From: Burkholderia plantarii
GTDB taxonomy: Bacteria > Pseudomonadota > Gammaproteobacteria > Burkholderiales > Burkholderiaceae
DNA length: 64,000 nt
Direction of reading: 5' to 3'
Assembly: GCF_001411805.1 (NCBI RefSeq)
Contig: NZ_CP007212.1
Coordinates: 372,001-436,000, forward strand
Shown here piece after piece: positions 47,801 through 55,803 of the stretch. Each line of letters opens with the position of its first letter. Within the stretch, counting starts at the first letter, position 1. The position numbers and the translations under genes were made by a program. The notes below the pieces were generated by a model that did not search any database, had not been told where the DNA came from, and was given only the letters and a program-made list of their open reading frames with translations.

Positions 47801-48681
47801 TAGGGCAGCGTCGCGCCCCACACGCGGTCGTATTCGGCGCGCTCGCTGCTGCTGAAGAACTCGGTGAAGCCGGTGATCAGGTCGGCCTTGGTGAACATCA
47901 CGTAGACCGGCGCGAACACTTCCAGCTTTTCGGTCAGCTCCTGCACGCGCTGGCGCAGGTTCTTCGCGAGGTTGATGGCGAACTCGGGGCGGCTGCCGGT
48001 CAGCTCGGCGATGCTGGCCGTGACGATGATGCCGTTGATCGGCGCCTTCGGGCGGTGCTTCTTGAGCAGGCCGAGAAAGCCGAGCCATTCGGTGCGGTCT
48101 TCCTCATGCACCGAGTAGCGGCCCGCGGTGTCGAGCAGGATGCCCTCGGTGGTGAAGAACCAGTCGCAGTTGCGGGTGCCGCCGATGCCGTGGATCACGG
48201 CGCTGTTCTTGTCGGCGAACGGGAACTGCAGGCCCGAGTTGATCACCGCGCTGCTCTTGCCCGCCGCCGGGTTGCCGATCACGATGTACCACGGCAGCTC
48301 GTAGAGCGCCGAGCCGCCCGAGACCTGGCCGATCTTCGAGCTCTTGATGGTCTTGACCGTGTCGACGAGGCGCGTGCGCAGCGTGTCGAGCTCGGCCTGC
48401 TTGGCCGGCTCGACCGGCGCGGCCGTGGCCGCCACCTGGTTGTCGACCTCGGCCTGTTCCTCGAGCATGTCGCCGAGCTTGCGGTTCGCGCGCCGCACCC
48501 GCAGCCGCCGGATCAGCTTCACGATCAGCCACAGCACGACGAGCGCGGCGAGGATCGCGATCGGCCACACGAAGCTGATCTGCAGGGCGTCCGCCGCGAT
48601 GAACAGGATCGCGGCGAGCGCGATGAACCCGAGGATCGAGAGCGTGCGCGGGTGAGTCAACACGTTGAGGATGCGTTGCAT
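44800..48681 (-). CDS. tssM: T6SS inner-membrane protein TssM (IcmF)
   Basis: 1293 residues. Two N-terminal membrane helices (residues 13-55) lead to a cytoplasmic GTPase-like domain with an intact P-loop GNPAAGKSSAV near 135, a third helix near 445 (FFAFVAALALALGGWTW) and a long periplasmic part ending in the TssM C-terminal domain. The extreme C-terminus is Gly/Ser/Ala-rich. With TssJ and TssL it forms the trans-envelope channel. The 265-base gap to tagX upstream holds no recognised promoter. Confidence 0.95.
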   Translation of the reverse strand: MQRILNVLTHPRTLSILGFIALAAILFIAADALQISFVWPIAILAALVVLWLIVKLIRRLRVRRANRKLGDMLEEQAEVDNQVAATAAPVEPAKQAELDTLRTRLVDTVKTIKSSKIGQVSGGSALYELPWYIVIGNPAAGKSSAVINSGLQFPFADKNSAVIHGIGGTRNCDWFFTTEGILLDTAGRYSVHEEDRTEWLGFLGLLKKHRPKAPINGIIVTASIAELTGSRPEFAINLAKNLRQRVQELTEKLEVFAPVYVMFTKADLITGFTEFFSSSERAEYDRVWGATLPYEPDEKRDVVALFDERFEELYEGLKEISVAQLSISRGNILSPGQLSFPLEFASIKPTLRAFLATLFENNPFQYKPIFRGFYFTSALQEGETNSAAAQRIATRFALDGAALPKPHSAFSKNGFFLRDLFSKVIFEDRKTVRQFASPAKTRMRYVTFFAFVAALALALGGWTWSTIGNQQLVANVQADLDNIARLEQNRNDLQSRLQAMDILEDRIEQLEQFRHDKPIAVSLGLYQGDRLEEHLLTEYYNGVRQIMLAPVADNLASFLKDVNAHPDQLAPMTRTPESGAVPVSDKTALASRAQGGLYNDASPTNVEDAYNALKTYLMLSDKRHVEQAHLTDQIARFWRGWLETNRGNMPRDEMIRSAERMITFYLSRVQDNDWPMIDANLALVDQTRENLRHVVRGMPARQRVYEEIKARASTRYAPMTVARIVGDDNASLVAGSYAIPGTFTRDAWFDYVQPAIRDAATKELQAKDWVLNTASQDDLTLEGSPEQIQKVLVGMYKTEYAQHWQKFMQGIAVQNFGSFGQAVDAMNRLGDPQDSPIRKILETAYEQTSWDNPSLASVTLRKAQTGVVGWVKQWFSRQRGGQLAANIDINGNPVDVPMGPIGQEFIGLGRIVQTHDGGQSMLKGYMDSLSKVRTRFNVIKNQGDPGPGARQLMQQTLDGSGSELADSLKYVDEQMLTGLTDSQRRSLRPLLVRPLMQAFAVVIQPASVEVNKVWNAQVYQPFQASLASKYPFSPGAKVEAAASEIAQVFGPDGSIAKFVGTTLGPLAVRRGDTLTARTWGDMGLALTPDFTGGFASWVAPLAGGAAASSASSEPQTVFQILPQPSSGTTEYTIAIDGQQLRYRNTPPQWTNFVWPNPSGSPGATLTATTFDGRTLQLVNEPGRYGLEKLINSAQRTRRPDGTFDLTWTQGSVNVSVTMRIISTSQPSGGGSGGGDAPQQQSLRGMHLPSSVANTSASGAVNATAQAPAGTSGVTPAAAAAGTAANASNAQGAQ

Positions 48682-48946
48682 AGGACGGTCAGGTTCCGGT
48701 GCGAATCAAGGAGGCGAAGCGATGGCGCGGGCGCGCCGACAGTGTGACGGCGGCTGATGACGTCACGCTGCGTATCCGGTGGAATCGTGAGGGTGCGGCG
48801 CGCGGGCGGCGCGGGCCGGTTGCGGCGAGCGGGTGCGGGCGGCGGCCGCGCGTCCGGCGCGGCGCCCCCCGGCGTGTGGCTGACCGGCCTGGCGGCCGGC
48901 GCTATCGTTCATCTTCCCCATACCGCCCTCAGGTTTTGCGACGCCG

Positions 48947-49798
48947 TCACTGCGGCGGCGGGTGCCCCAGCTTGAAACCGGGTTTATGGAATTCGACGTG
49001 TCCGAGGTCCATCATCTTCCATCGGCCACCCCAGGTCAGGCCCACCTGTTCGGCGACCTGACCGTACAGCTGATAACCGCGCATGGCCCACGGGTCCTTC
49101 TCGGAGATCACCAGCTTGCCGTCGCGCAGGAACGCGTTGTCGGCCGCGAGTCCGAACTGGTGATAGCTCTGGTACGCGGCCGCGTTCGTCACGTTCGTGC
49201 CCATCTGGGCAAGCCGGTTCTGCCGTTCGGGACTGCGATAGCCTTCGAGCAGCGCCATTTCGTATCCATACTGCTCGTGCATGATCTTGTAGACGAGCAG
49301 CAAGCGCGTGCGGAAATCCGGATCGAGCAAGTTCCAGTCGCGACTCGCATCCTTCAGCGCGGGCCGGATCTGCTCGACTTCGCGGGTGGCGAAGACTTCG
49401 GGCGGCAGCGGCAGCGGCGGGACGAGTTGTTCGCCTTGCAGCAGCGCGGCGATCTTTTCGTCGGGAACGCGTATGGTGTCGTCGTATTGGAATAATTGCC
49501 GACCGCGTAACGCAATCGCGATCAACGGAGGCGTCGCAAGAATACCTGTCGCGCCAATAATCAGCAAGCGCCGTCGGACCAGTAAATTTTGCAGATCATT
49601 TAAAGAGTTCTGCGAAAATTTTGCCGATTTAAGAATGTGGCCGCGAGTGCGCTGCGCGCGATCGGAAACGCGCCGGCTTAATCTTCCGTGAAACTGCGCG
49701 ACCGAGCCGAACAGGCCGGCCCGCACGCCCGGCAATAACAACAAGGCGGCGGCCAGCACGGCGATGCCGAAATATGCGATCAGGACGACGGCAATCAC
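48947..49798 (-). CDS. tagX: TagX-like M15 peptidoglycan peptidase, T6SS-linked
   Basis: 283 residues from a GTG with GGGGATTTCA upstream. Two N-terminal hydrophobic segments (residues 1-25 and about 75-95) anchor a C-terminal VanY/M15_4 domain. Metal-binding motifs are present as YQSYHQFGLAAD and LGHVEFHKP, with EGYRSPERQNRLAQMG before them. Acinetobacter TagX is an L,D-endopeptidase that opens the wall for T6SS assembly; this gene has the same layout and location next to tssM. Naming is by architecture, not by search. Confidence 0.82.
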   Translation of the reverse strand: MIAVVLIAYFGIAVLAAALLLLPGVRAGLFGSVAQFHGRLSRRVSDRAQRTRGHILKSAKFSQNSLNDLQNLLVRRRLLIIGATGILATPPLIAIALRGRQLFQYDDTIRVPDEKIAALLQGEQLVPPLPLPPEVFATREVEQIRPALKDASRDWNLLDPDFRTRLLLVYKIMHEQYGYEMALLEGYRSPERQNRLAQMGTNVTNAAAYQSYHQFGLAADNAFLRDGKLVISEKDPWAMRGYQLYGQVAEQVGLTWGGRWKMMDLGHVEFHKPGFKLGHPPPQ

Positions 49799-49815
49799 TG
49801 AAATCCCCGAAATTT

Positions 49816-49852
49816 ACAATCGATTGTCTTTTAGAAGCCTTGCTCTTAGAAT
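49816..49852 (+). promoter_or_regulatory. Promoter and 12-bp palindrome in the tagX divergent region
   Basis: TTGTCT (49824-49829), 17 bases, TAGAAT (49847-49852): matches of 4 and 5 out of 6. A perfect palindrome ACAATCGATTGT (49816-49827) overlaps the -35 box, a position suited to repression. The leader to the ATG at 49922 is about 63 bases. Confidence 0.5.
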
Positions 49853-49921
49853 CAGGCCTGCTTCGAGTCGGCCGGGCGATATTATTGCGGCGAATTAAAC
49901 CAGGATTCAACGAGACATTGA

Positions 49922-50950
49922 ATGAGTGCGCCGGAAGATTCAAATCGGAAAGCTCCACCCAGTCTGCTTTCTGACCCGGGCCAGAAGGGCGGGCAGAACG
50001 CTTCGCGTATTCTCGCCAATCTCGAAGGGCGTGTGTCGCCGCAACAGAGTGCCGAAAGCGCCGCGCCTTCGCGCTCCCGCAAGGGACCGCTCGCGCTGAT
50101 CGTGCTCGCGATCGTGGCGGTGGCCGGTTGGGGCGCATGGCGCATCCAGGCGCATCAGGGCGCGGCGCCTGCCGTGACCGCGGCGTCGTCCGCCTCCGCG
50201 GTGTCGGGCGCGTCGGCGGCGTCCGCGCCGGCCGTCGTTGCCGCGGCTTCCGGTGCCGCTTCAGGGACGACGTCGGCCAGCGACGCGCAACTCGCGCAGG
50301 CCGCCTCGACGCCGCAGACGGCGACCATCGTCAACGACGAACCGGCCGCCGATGCTGGCGCCTCGGGTGCGGGCGGCACGCCCGGCAACCGGCTGTCGCA
50401 GGCGCTCGCCAACGGCGCGACCGATTCGAACACCGCCGGCGGCGCGGCCCTCGCGGGCGCCGGCGCGGCCGCGACGGTCGCGGCGGCCACCGTCGCCGGC
50501 AAGGCCGACGCGTCGAAGCACGACGCCGCAGGCGACAAGCCGAAGACGAAGGCCGAGAAGCTGGCCGAGGCCAGGCGCGAGAAACAGGAAAAGCAGCAGG
50601 AGCGGCAGGAGCTTGCCGCGAAGAAGCGCCACGACCGCCAGCTCGAGGCGGCCGCGAAGCGCCATCCCGCTACCGCGAACACGCACCACGACGATCCCGA
50701 CGCCGACCTGCTCGCGGCGCTGGTGGCGCGCACCAAGCCGGCCGATCCCGGCCCGCCGCCTTCGGCCAGGCCGAAGAAGGCCGCCGTCACGAAGGTCGCC
50801 GCGAACGAGGCCACGCTTGCCGCGCGTGTGAAGGAATGCGGCCAGCGCGGCTTCTTCGAGGACCAGCTGTGCCGCTGGCGCGTGTGTGATGGCCACTGGG
50901 GCAAGGATCCGGCCTGCCCGAGTTCGGCGAACCAGAACCGCCAGCCCTGA
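49922..50950 (+). CDS. Unrecognised single-pass membrane protein with Cys-rich tail
   Basis: 342 residues; I do not recognise a family. Residues 1-55 are polar and cytoplasmic by charge, 56-74 form one membrane helix (PLALIVLAIVAVAGWGAWRI), 75-200 are Ala/Ser/Gly-rich, and 201-250 are highly charged and probably coiled coil (KAEKLAEARREKQEKQQERQ). The tail holds four cysteines (306, 317, 322, 332; spacing x10, x4, x9) in a compact aromatic motif ending CDGHWGKDPAC. The shape, a TonB-like periplasmic rod with a small disulphide-ready tip, and the divergent position beside tagX suggest a T6SS accessory envelope protein; this is inference. Confidence 0.7.
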   Translation: MSAPEDSNRKAPPSLLSDPGQKGGQNASRILANLEGRVSPQQSAESAAPSRSRKGPLALIVLAIVAVAGWGAWRIQAHQGAAPAVTAASSASAVSGASAASAPAVVAAASGAASGTTSASDAQLAQAASTPQTATIVNDEPAADAGASGAGGTPGNRLSQALANGATDSNTAGGAALAGAGAAATVAAATVAGKADASKHDAAGDKPKTKAEKLAEARREKQEKQQERQELAAKKRHDRQLEAAAKRHPATANTHHDDPDADLLAALVARTKPADPGPPPSARPKKAAVTKVAANEATLAARVKECGQRGFFEDQLCRWRVCDGHWGKDPACPSSANQNRQP

Positions 50951-51441
50951 TCGATCCGGATGCGAATGGCCGGTATCGCGCCGGCCGCGCGCCCGCGGGT
51001 TCATGACGAGGCGAGGCGTTCTTCCGCAGCCGCCGGTCGCCGGTACCGCCATCGTTTATCGAGCCGTTTCCCCCGCCACGTTGTTGGCTTCCCGCTTCCC
51101 GCCTTCCCGTCATTCGTGCGATGGCGCGCGGCCGTCCACGCGCGCCGCGCGGCGGATTCATTCGCGGTTGTCCGCATCTTTCGCTATGCTTCGAAGCCGG
51201 TGCCGCCCGGCGCGCGGTCACGCTCGCGGCGGGCCTTCGCGGGCATGGCCGGTGACGCCGGAGCCCGGCGCGGGCCGCCCGCGCCGGTGGCCCGCCCGTC
51301 GTCCCCGCGCGACGCGTCGATGACGATGGCGTGACGCGCCATCACCGTGACATGTGGATCGGCGACATATCAGGGATGCGCCGTGAGCGGCATGGGCATG
51401 GCAAGGCAGGACGGGCAGGGCAAGGATTCGCAGGACAGTCG
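50951..51441. other. Intergenic region, nothing recognised
   Basis: About 490 bases of GC-rich sequence between the Cys-tail protein and the CorA-type transporter gene, both plus strand. Open frames here (including 50787-51221 on the minus strand) are Arg/Pro/Gly-rich shadows. I see no terminator with a T-run and no clear promoter. Confidence 0.5.
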
Positions 51442-52473
51442 ATGAAACCAGAGATGATCATTCCCACCTACGGCGCCGACACGTCCGGCATGGTCTGCGC
51501 GTTCCGTTTCGCGCCGGACGCGGCCGGCGTGCCGGTCGACGCGGCCGGGACCGGCGCGCTGCTGCAGCCGGAGGTGGCCGACGGCAACGCGCCGCGCGAA
51601 TTCCAGTGGCTGCACTTCAATCTCGCGCACGGCGCGAGCGAGCGCTGGATGCGCGCCAACCTCGGCCTGCCCGAGACGTTCTACGAATTCCTGCGCGAGG
51701 GTTCGCACTCGACGCGCATCGAGCAGCAGGACGGCGTGCTGCGCGCCGTCGTCAACGACGTGATGTTCAGCCTCGACATGGAGGCCGCCGAGGTCTCGAC
51801 GCTGTGGGTCTACGTCGATCGCCGCATGATGGTGACCGCGCGCCTGAAGCCGCTGCGCTCGGTCGACACGCTGCGCGAGAGCGTGCGGCAGGGCGAGCGG
51901 TTCCGTTCGCCCACCGAGCTGCTGATCCACCTGCTGCGCGACCAGGCCGACGTGATGCAGCACATCGTGCGGCGCGCGAGCGTGGACGTCGATCGCATCG
52001 AGGATCGCTTCCTGTCGCAGCGCCCCACCGCGAACCGCGACCAGCTCGGCTCGATGCGCCGGACCATGACGCGCCTGCAGCGCATGCTCGCGCCCGAGCC
52101 GGGCTCGATCTTCCGGCTGCTCGCCAAGCCGCCCGCGTGGCTGCTCGGCGCCGACGTGCAGGAGCTGCGCGAATCGACCGAAGAGTTCTCGCTGGTGCTG
52201 GCCGATCTGGCCGGGCTGGTCGAGCGGATCAAGCTGCTGCAGGAAGAGATCACCTCGCGCCTCGACGAACAGAACAACCGTACGCTGTTCACGCTGACGC
52301 TGGTGACCGTGATCGCGCTGCCGATCAACATCATCGCCGGCTTCTTCGGCATGAACGTGGGCGGCGTGCCGCTCGCCGAGAACAAGCACGGCTTCTGGCT
52401 GATGGTGCTGTTCGTCGCGCTGTTCACGGCGCTCGCCGCGTGGTGGGCGTTCCGGCGGCGCGGCGATCGTTAG
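51442..52473 (+). CDS. CorA/ZntB-family divalent metal transporter
   Basis: 343 residues from ATG 51442; the frame extends upstream to 51331 but that sequence is not family-like. A large cytoplasmic domain with long helices (about residues 1-270) ends in two membrane helices, TLTLVTVIALPINIIAGFFG and LMVLFVALFTALAAWWAFRR, separated by the GMNVGGVPL selectivity loop. GMN is the CorA/MRS2 hallmark, and the GGVP continuation and W-rich N-terminus favour the ZntB branch (zinc). The metal cannot be settled from sequence. Confidence 0.85.
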   Translation: MKPEMIIPTYGADTSGMVCAFRFAPDAAGVPVDAAGTGALLQPEVADGNAPREFQWLHFNLAHGASERWMRANLGLPETFYEFLREGSHSTRIEQQDGVLRAVVNDVMFSLDMEAAEVSTLWVYVDRRMMVTARLKPLRSVDTLRESVRQGERFRSPTELLIHLLRDQADVMQHIVRRASVDVDRIEDRFLSQRPTANRDQLGSMRRTMTRLQRMLAPEPGSIFRLLAKPPAWLLGADVQELRESTEEFSLVLADLAGLVERIKLLQEEITSRLDEQNNRTLFTLTLVTVIALPINIIAGFFGMNVGGVPLAENKHGFWLMVLFVALFTALAAWWAFRRRGDR

Positions 52474-52566
52474 CGCGGCGCGACCGGCGAGGGGATCGCG
52501 GCACGGGATCGCGGCGCGGGTTGCCCCGCGCCGCCGTGCTTTCCGCGCCGCGCGCGCCGTGCGTGA

Positions 52567-52719
52567 TCAACGCAGCCAGCGAATCGCCGCCTCGCCGATC
52601 ACCATGCCGAGCAGTCCCACCAGCGCGACGAGCGGCGGCGCCGGCGAGCGCACGTTCAGGACGCCGTACAACAGCCCCACGCCGGCACCGACGCCGAGCG
52701 ACACCGCATAGTCGATCAT
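52567..52719 (-). CDS. XapX-domain small membrane protein
   Basis: 50 residues: MIDYAVSLGVGAGVGLLYGV followed by a polar turn NVRSPAPP and a second helix LVALVGLLGMVIGEAAI. This is the XapX-type two-helix arrangement (glycine-rich helix, RSPAPP, second helix). An AGGGAG ribosome site precedes the ATG. It follows the quinone-reductase-like gene after 32 bases on the same strand, so the two are probably co-transcribed. Function unknown. Confidence 0.8.
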   Translation of the reverse strand: MIDYAVSLGVGAGVGLLYGVLNVRSPAPPLVALVGLLGMVIGEAAIRWLR

Positions 52720-52751
52720 TGTCGTTCTCCCTCCGTTTCGTGCCGGGCCGC

Positions 52752-53729
52752 TCACGGCTTGATCAGCACGCGTTCGCGCGTGCCGCCGAGGACCGCGCGA
52801 TAGGCGTCGTGCGCGCGCGCGAGCGGGTAGGCGTGGTCGGCCGTGATCGGGAACGGCCGCAGCGTGCCGGCCTCGAACGCGGGCGCGAGTTCGTCGAGGA
52901 TGCGCGCGCAGGCGGCACCGTCGAGCGCGAGCGAGTCGACGCCCACGTAGGTGTGCTGGCCGCGATAGAACGCGAAGATGTCGAACGGCACGCTGCGCTC
53001 GAGCGTCGAGATGAAGATCTGGCGCGCGCCGATCGCCATCGCCGCGTTCGCCGCCGCGAAATACGGGCTGCCCACCGTGTTGTAGACCACGTCGGCGCCG
53101 TGGCCGCCGGTCAGCGCGCGCACCGCCTCGGCGACGTCGCCGGCCGATGCGTCGATCATCGACACCACGCCGCTCGCGTGGCCGCGATAGCGGCCCGCGC
53201 TGCGCTCGACGCCGATCACGCGTGCGCCGCGCGCGCTGGCGAGCTGGATCGCCGCCTGCCCGACCTTGCCGTTCGCGCCGAACACCAGCACCACGTCGTC
53301 CGCCTGCGGCATGCCCGCGCGGCGCAGCCCTTCGTAGGCCGTGATGAACGGCACGCCCACACCGGCGGCCTCGTCGAGCGTCAGCGCGGCCGGCTTGCGG
53401 CGCACCTGCGCGACGTCGAGCAGCAATTGCTGCGCATGCGAGCCGTCGCGGCGGATGCCGAGCTCGCCCCCCGAGCCCCACACCTGCGCGCCGATCCACT
53501 CGGGCGGGCCGAGCCGCACCACGCCAGCCCAGTCGCGGCCCGGCGTGCGCGGCCAGACGGCGTGCGGCATGTTGCCGAGCGCGGCCTTCACGTCGCTCGG
53601 ATTGACACCGGCGGCGTGGACGTCGATCAGCAGCTGGCCGTCATGCGCGACGGGCGACGGGTCATCGTGGATCGGTGCGACGAGCGAGTCGATGTCGCGG
53701 GCGGCGGTGGCGAGGACGATGCGCTGCAT
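52752..53729 (-). CDS. Zinc-free medium-chain dehydrogenase (NADPH:quinone reductase-like)
   Basis: 325 residues of the MDR superfamily. N-terminal GroES-like domain with VDVHAAGVNPSDVKAALG and PRTPGRDWAGVV, then the Rossmann motif VLVFGANGKVGQAAIQLASA, and GADVVYNTVGSPYFAAANAA. No structural or catalytic zinc Cys set is seen, so a quinone or enone reductase acting on small electrophiles is likely. Divergent from a LysR regulator gene that probably controls it. Confidence 0.88.
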   Translation of the reverse strand: MQRIVLATAARDIDSLVAPIHDDPSPVAHDGQLLIDVHAAGVNPSDVKAALGNMPHAVWPRTPGRDWAGVVRLGPPEWIGAQVWGSGGELGIRRDGSHAQQLLLDVAQVRRKPAALTLDEAAGVGVPFITAYEGLRRAGMPQADDVVLVFGANGKVGQAAIQLASARGARVIGVERSAGRYRGHASGVVSMIDASAGDVAEAVRALTGGHGADVVYNTVGSPYFAAANAAMAIGARQIFISTLERSVPFDIFAFYRGQHTYVGVDSLALDGAACARILDELAPAFEAGTLRPFPITADHAYPLARAHDAYRAVLGGTRERVLIKP

Positions 53730-53781
53730 GGCGGGGCTCCTGGATTCGGTGAGGGAATGGAGGCAGTCTAGGCAGATGCCG

Positions 53782-53819
53782 TTGACGCGGAAATATGCAA
53801 AGGCGCATCATCGCTTTGC
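53782..53819. promoter_or_regulatory. LysR-type operator and promoter between the reductase and lysR
   Basis: GCAAAG (53797-53802) and CTTTGC (53814-53819) form an exact inverted repeat with an 11-base spacer, the classical LysR T-N11-A geometry. A plus-strand promoter TTGACG (53782-53787), 18 bases, CATCAT (53806-53811) is covered by it, which suggests autorepression of the regulator gene as well as control of the divergent operon. Confidence 0.6.
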
Positions 53820-53894
53820 GAAAAACGCATAGGCATGTCCTGCAGCGCGCCGCCTGTCGTTTCCTTCCCTTCCGTTCGCGCCCTTACCCGCTCC

Positions 53895-54863
53895 ATGGAA
53901 TCCGTTCTCTCCCCGCATCTGGCCGTGTTCGTCGACGTCGTCGAACTGCAGAGCTTCTCGGCCGCCGCGCGGCGCCACGACGTGGCCGCCTCGTCGATCT
54001 CGCGGCGCATCGATCAGCTGGAAGCGCAGCTCGGCGTGCGCGTGCTGCACCGGACCACTCACGCGATGCGGCCGACCGAGGCCGGGCAGCTGCTGTACGA
54101 CCGCGCCAAGGCGCTGCTGGCCGGCATCCGCGGGCTGCATGCCGAATTGCACCGGCAGCGCGACGAGCCGGGCGGGCTGGTGCGGATCGATTGCCCGGCG
54201 CCGTTCGGGCGGCTGCACCTGATGCCGGCCGTGGCCGCGTTCATGCGGCGCCACGCGGCGATCGTGGTCGAGCTGGTGCTGACCGACAGCATGGTGGACT
54301 TGCCCGGCGAGCGGCTCGGCGCCGACGTCGATCTGGCGCTGCGGATCGGCCCGGTGGCGGCCACCCGCTTCGTCGCGACGCTGCTCGCGCCGCAGCGGCG
54401 CGTGCTGTGCGCGAGCCCGGCCTATCTGGCCGCGCGCGGCACGCCGGCGTCGCTCGACGCGCTCGCGCGCCACGACTGCCTCGCCTGGCACGGCTCGCCG
54501 CCGCCCGGCGCGTGGCGGTTCGGCAAGCATCGTCATGCGCCCGCCGCGCCGCGCTTTCGCAGCAATCATTCGGAGGCGCTGCTGGCGGCCGCCGTCGAGG
54601 GGCTCGGCATCGCGCATCTGCCGACCTGGCTGGCCGGCGCGGCGCTCGCCGACGGTTCGCTGGTCGCGCTCGGCATCGCCGGCGCGGCACCCGTGCTGGA
54701 GGACGCGACGATCCACCTGCTGCGCCAGCAGGCGGGCGGCGCCGCGCGCACGCTCGCGCTGGTCGAGTTCCTGCGCGAGTGGTTCGCGCAACCGCCCTGG
54801 GAGCGGGAGGCGGGAGGAGTGGAACGGGAGCGGCGGGGCGACGGGGACGGCAGCGAGGGATAA
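53895..54863 (+). CDS. LysR-family transcriptional regulator
   Basis: 322 residues from ATG 53895; an ATG at 53835 would add 20 residues. The N-terminal winged HTH is clear: LAVFVDVVELQSFSAAARRH, AASSISRRIDQLEAQLGVRV, LHRTTHAMRPTEAGQLLYDR. The C-terminal substrate domain includes RIDCPAPFGRLHLMPAVAAF. This resembles the branch that regulates quinone reductases and short dehydrogenases. Activity is probably tuned by a small electrophile, which is inference from the divergent gene. Confidence 0.92.
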   Translation: MESVLSPHLAVFVDVVELQSFSAAARRHDVAASSISRRIDQLEAQLGVRVLHRTTHAMRPTEAGQLLYDRAKALLAGIRGLHAELHRQRDEPGGLVRIDCPAPFGRLHLMPAVAAFMRRHAAIVVELVLTDSMVDLPGERLGADVDLALRIGPVAATRFVATLLAPQRRVLCASPAYLAARGTPASLDALARHDCLAWHGSPPPGAWRFGKHRHAPAAPRFRSNHSEALLAAAVEGLGIAHLPTWLAGAALADGSLVALGIAGAAPVLEDATIHLLRQQAGGAARTLALVEFLREWFAQPPWEREAGGVERERRGDGDGSEG

Positions 54864-55102
54864 GGACGAAGGACGGGGCGGCGAGCGCGCGACGGCTGGA
54901 ACGCAATGGCGAGACTCGCCGGTCCGGACGCGACGGTTCGGCGGCGCGCCGTGCCGCGCGAACCACGACCCGCCCCGCCCGGCAGCGCACCGCCAAGGAA
55001 CTACGCGACAGCCGCGCGGTCCAGTTCGCATGCCCGATCGCGATTCGCGGCCGGGCATGCCTCGCGTTGTCGCCCCTGATCCCCGCCCCCGGAGGAATGC
55101 CG

Positions 55103-55582
55103 ATGCAGCGCCGCGCCGCCGTCCGCCTACTCGTAATCGGCAGCCTGCCGCTCCTGACGGGCGGGTGCGCCGTGCTCGGCCGCGATCCGGTGCGGGTCGG
55201 CGTGGTGGGGCTGACGCCGCTCGCGGGGCAGGGCCTGGAGATGCGCTTCGAGCTGAAGCTGCGCGTGCAGAATCCGAACGACACGCCGATCGGCTACGAC
55301 GGCCTCGCGCTCGATCTCGAACTGAACGGCCGCGCCTTCGCGAGCGGCGTCAGCGATGCGCGCGGGGTCGTGCCGCGTTTCGGCGAGGTGGTGATCGGCG
55401 TGCCGATCACGGTGACGGCGTTCGCGGCCGCGCGGCAGGCGTTCGGTTTCGCCGACGCGGCGGCGGCGGGGCGCATTCCGTACCGCCTGAGCGGCAAGCT
55501 GCAGGCCGGCGCGTTCGGCGGCGTGCGTTTCACCGATGCCGGCTCGCTGAGCCTGCCGGCCGCATCGGGCGGCGCGTACTGA
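55103..55582 (+). CDS. LEA14/WHy-domain lipoprotein
   Basis: 159 residues from ATG 55103, 7 bases after GGAGG; an ATG at 55097 lies too close to it. Lipoprotein signal ends LLTGGC (Cys22). The remainder is a single LEA type 2 (WHy) domain with LELKLRVQNPNDTPIGYDGL-like beta strands and FGEVVIGVPITVTAFAAARQ. Such proteins are linked to desiccation and stress tolerance; the role is not proven here. Confidence 0.83.
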   Translation: MQRRAAVRLLVIGSLPLLTGGCAVLGRDPVRVGVVGLTPLAGQGLEMRFELKLRVQNPNDTPIGYDGLALDLELNGRAFASGVSDARGVVPRFGEVVIGVPITVTAFAAARQAFGFADAAAAGRIPYRLSGKLQAGAFGGVRFTDAGSLSLPAASGGAY

Positions 55583-55803
55583 GCACGTGCCTCGACGCAT
55601 GGCGAAGGAAGCGGCGTGTCCGCGTGACCGTTCCGATCCCGACAGGCCCGCGCCCGCTGTGCTAAAACCAATCGAGCGAGGCCGCACGGGCGGTTGCGCG
55701 AGATTGCCGCTTGGGCTCACCCGCGTCGCGAGCGATAATCGCGGCCTGCCGCCGTCAGGGCGGCGTTTCCGTTTCCGATGTCTGCCGTCCTTTCCGAGTT
55801 GCC

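Noticed and set aside
45937..48747. Plus-strand open frame of over 900 codons opposite tssM.
   Set aside because: Shadow; composition dominated by Arg/Val/Leu/His and no recognisable domain.
50787..51221. Minus-strand gene in the gap before the CorA-type transporter.
   Set aside because: Arg/Pro/Gly/Ser-rich translation without structure, partly antisense to the preceding gene.
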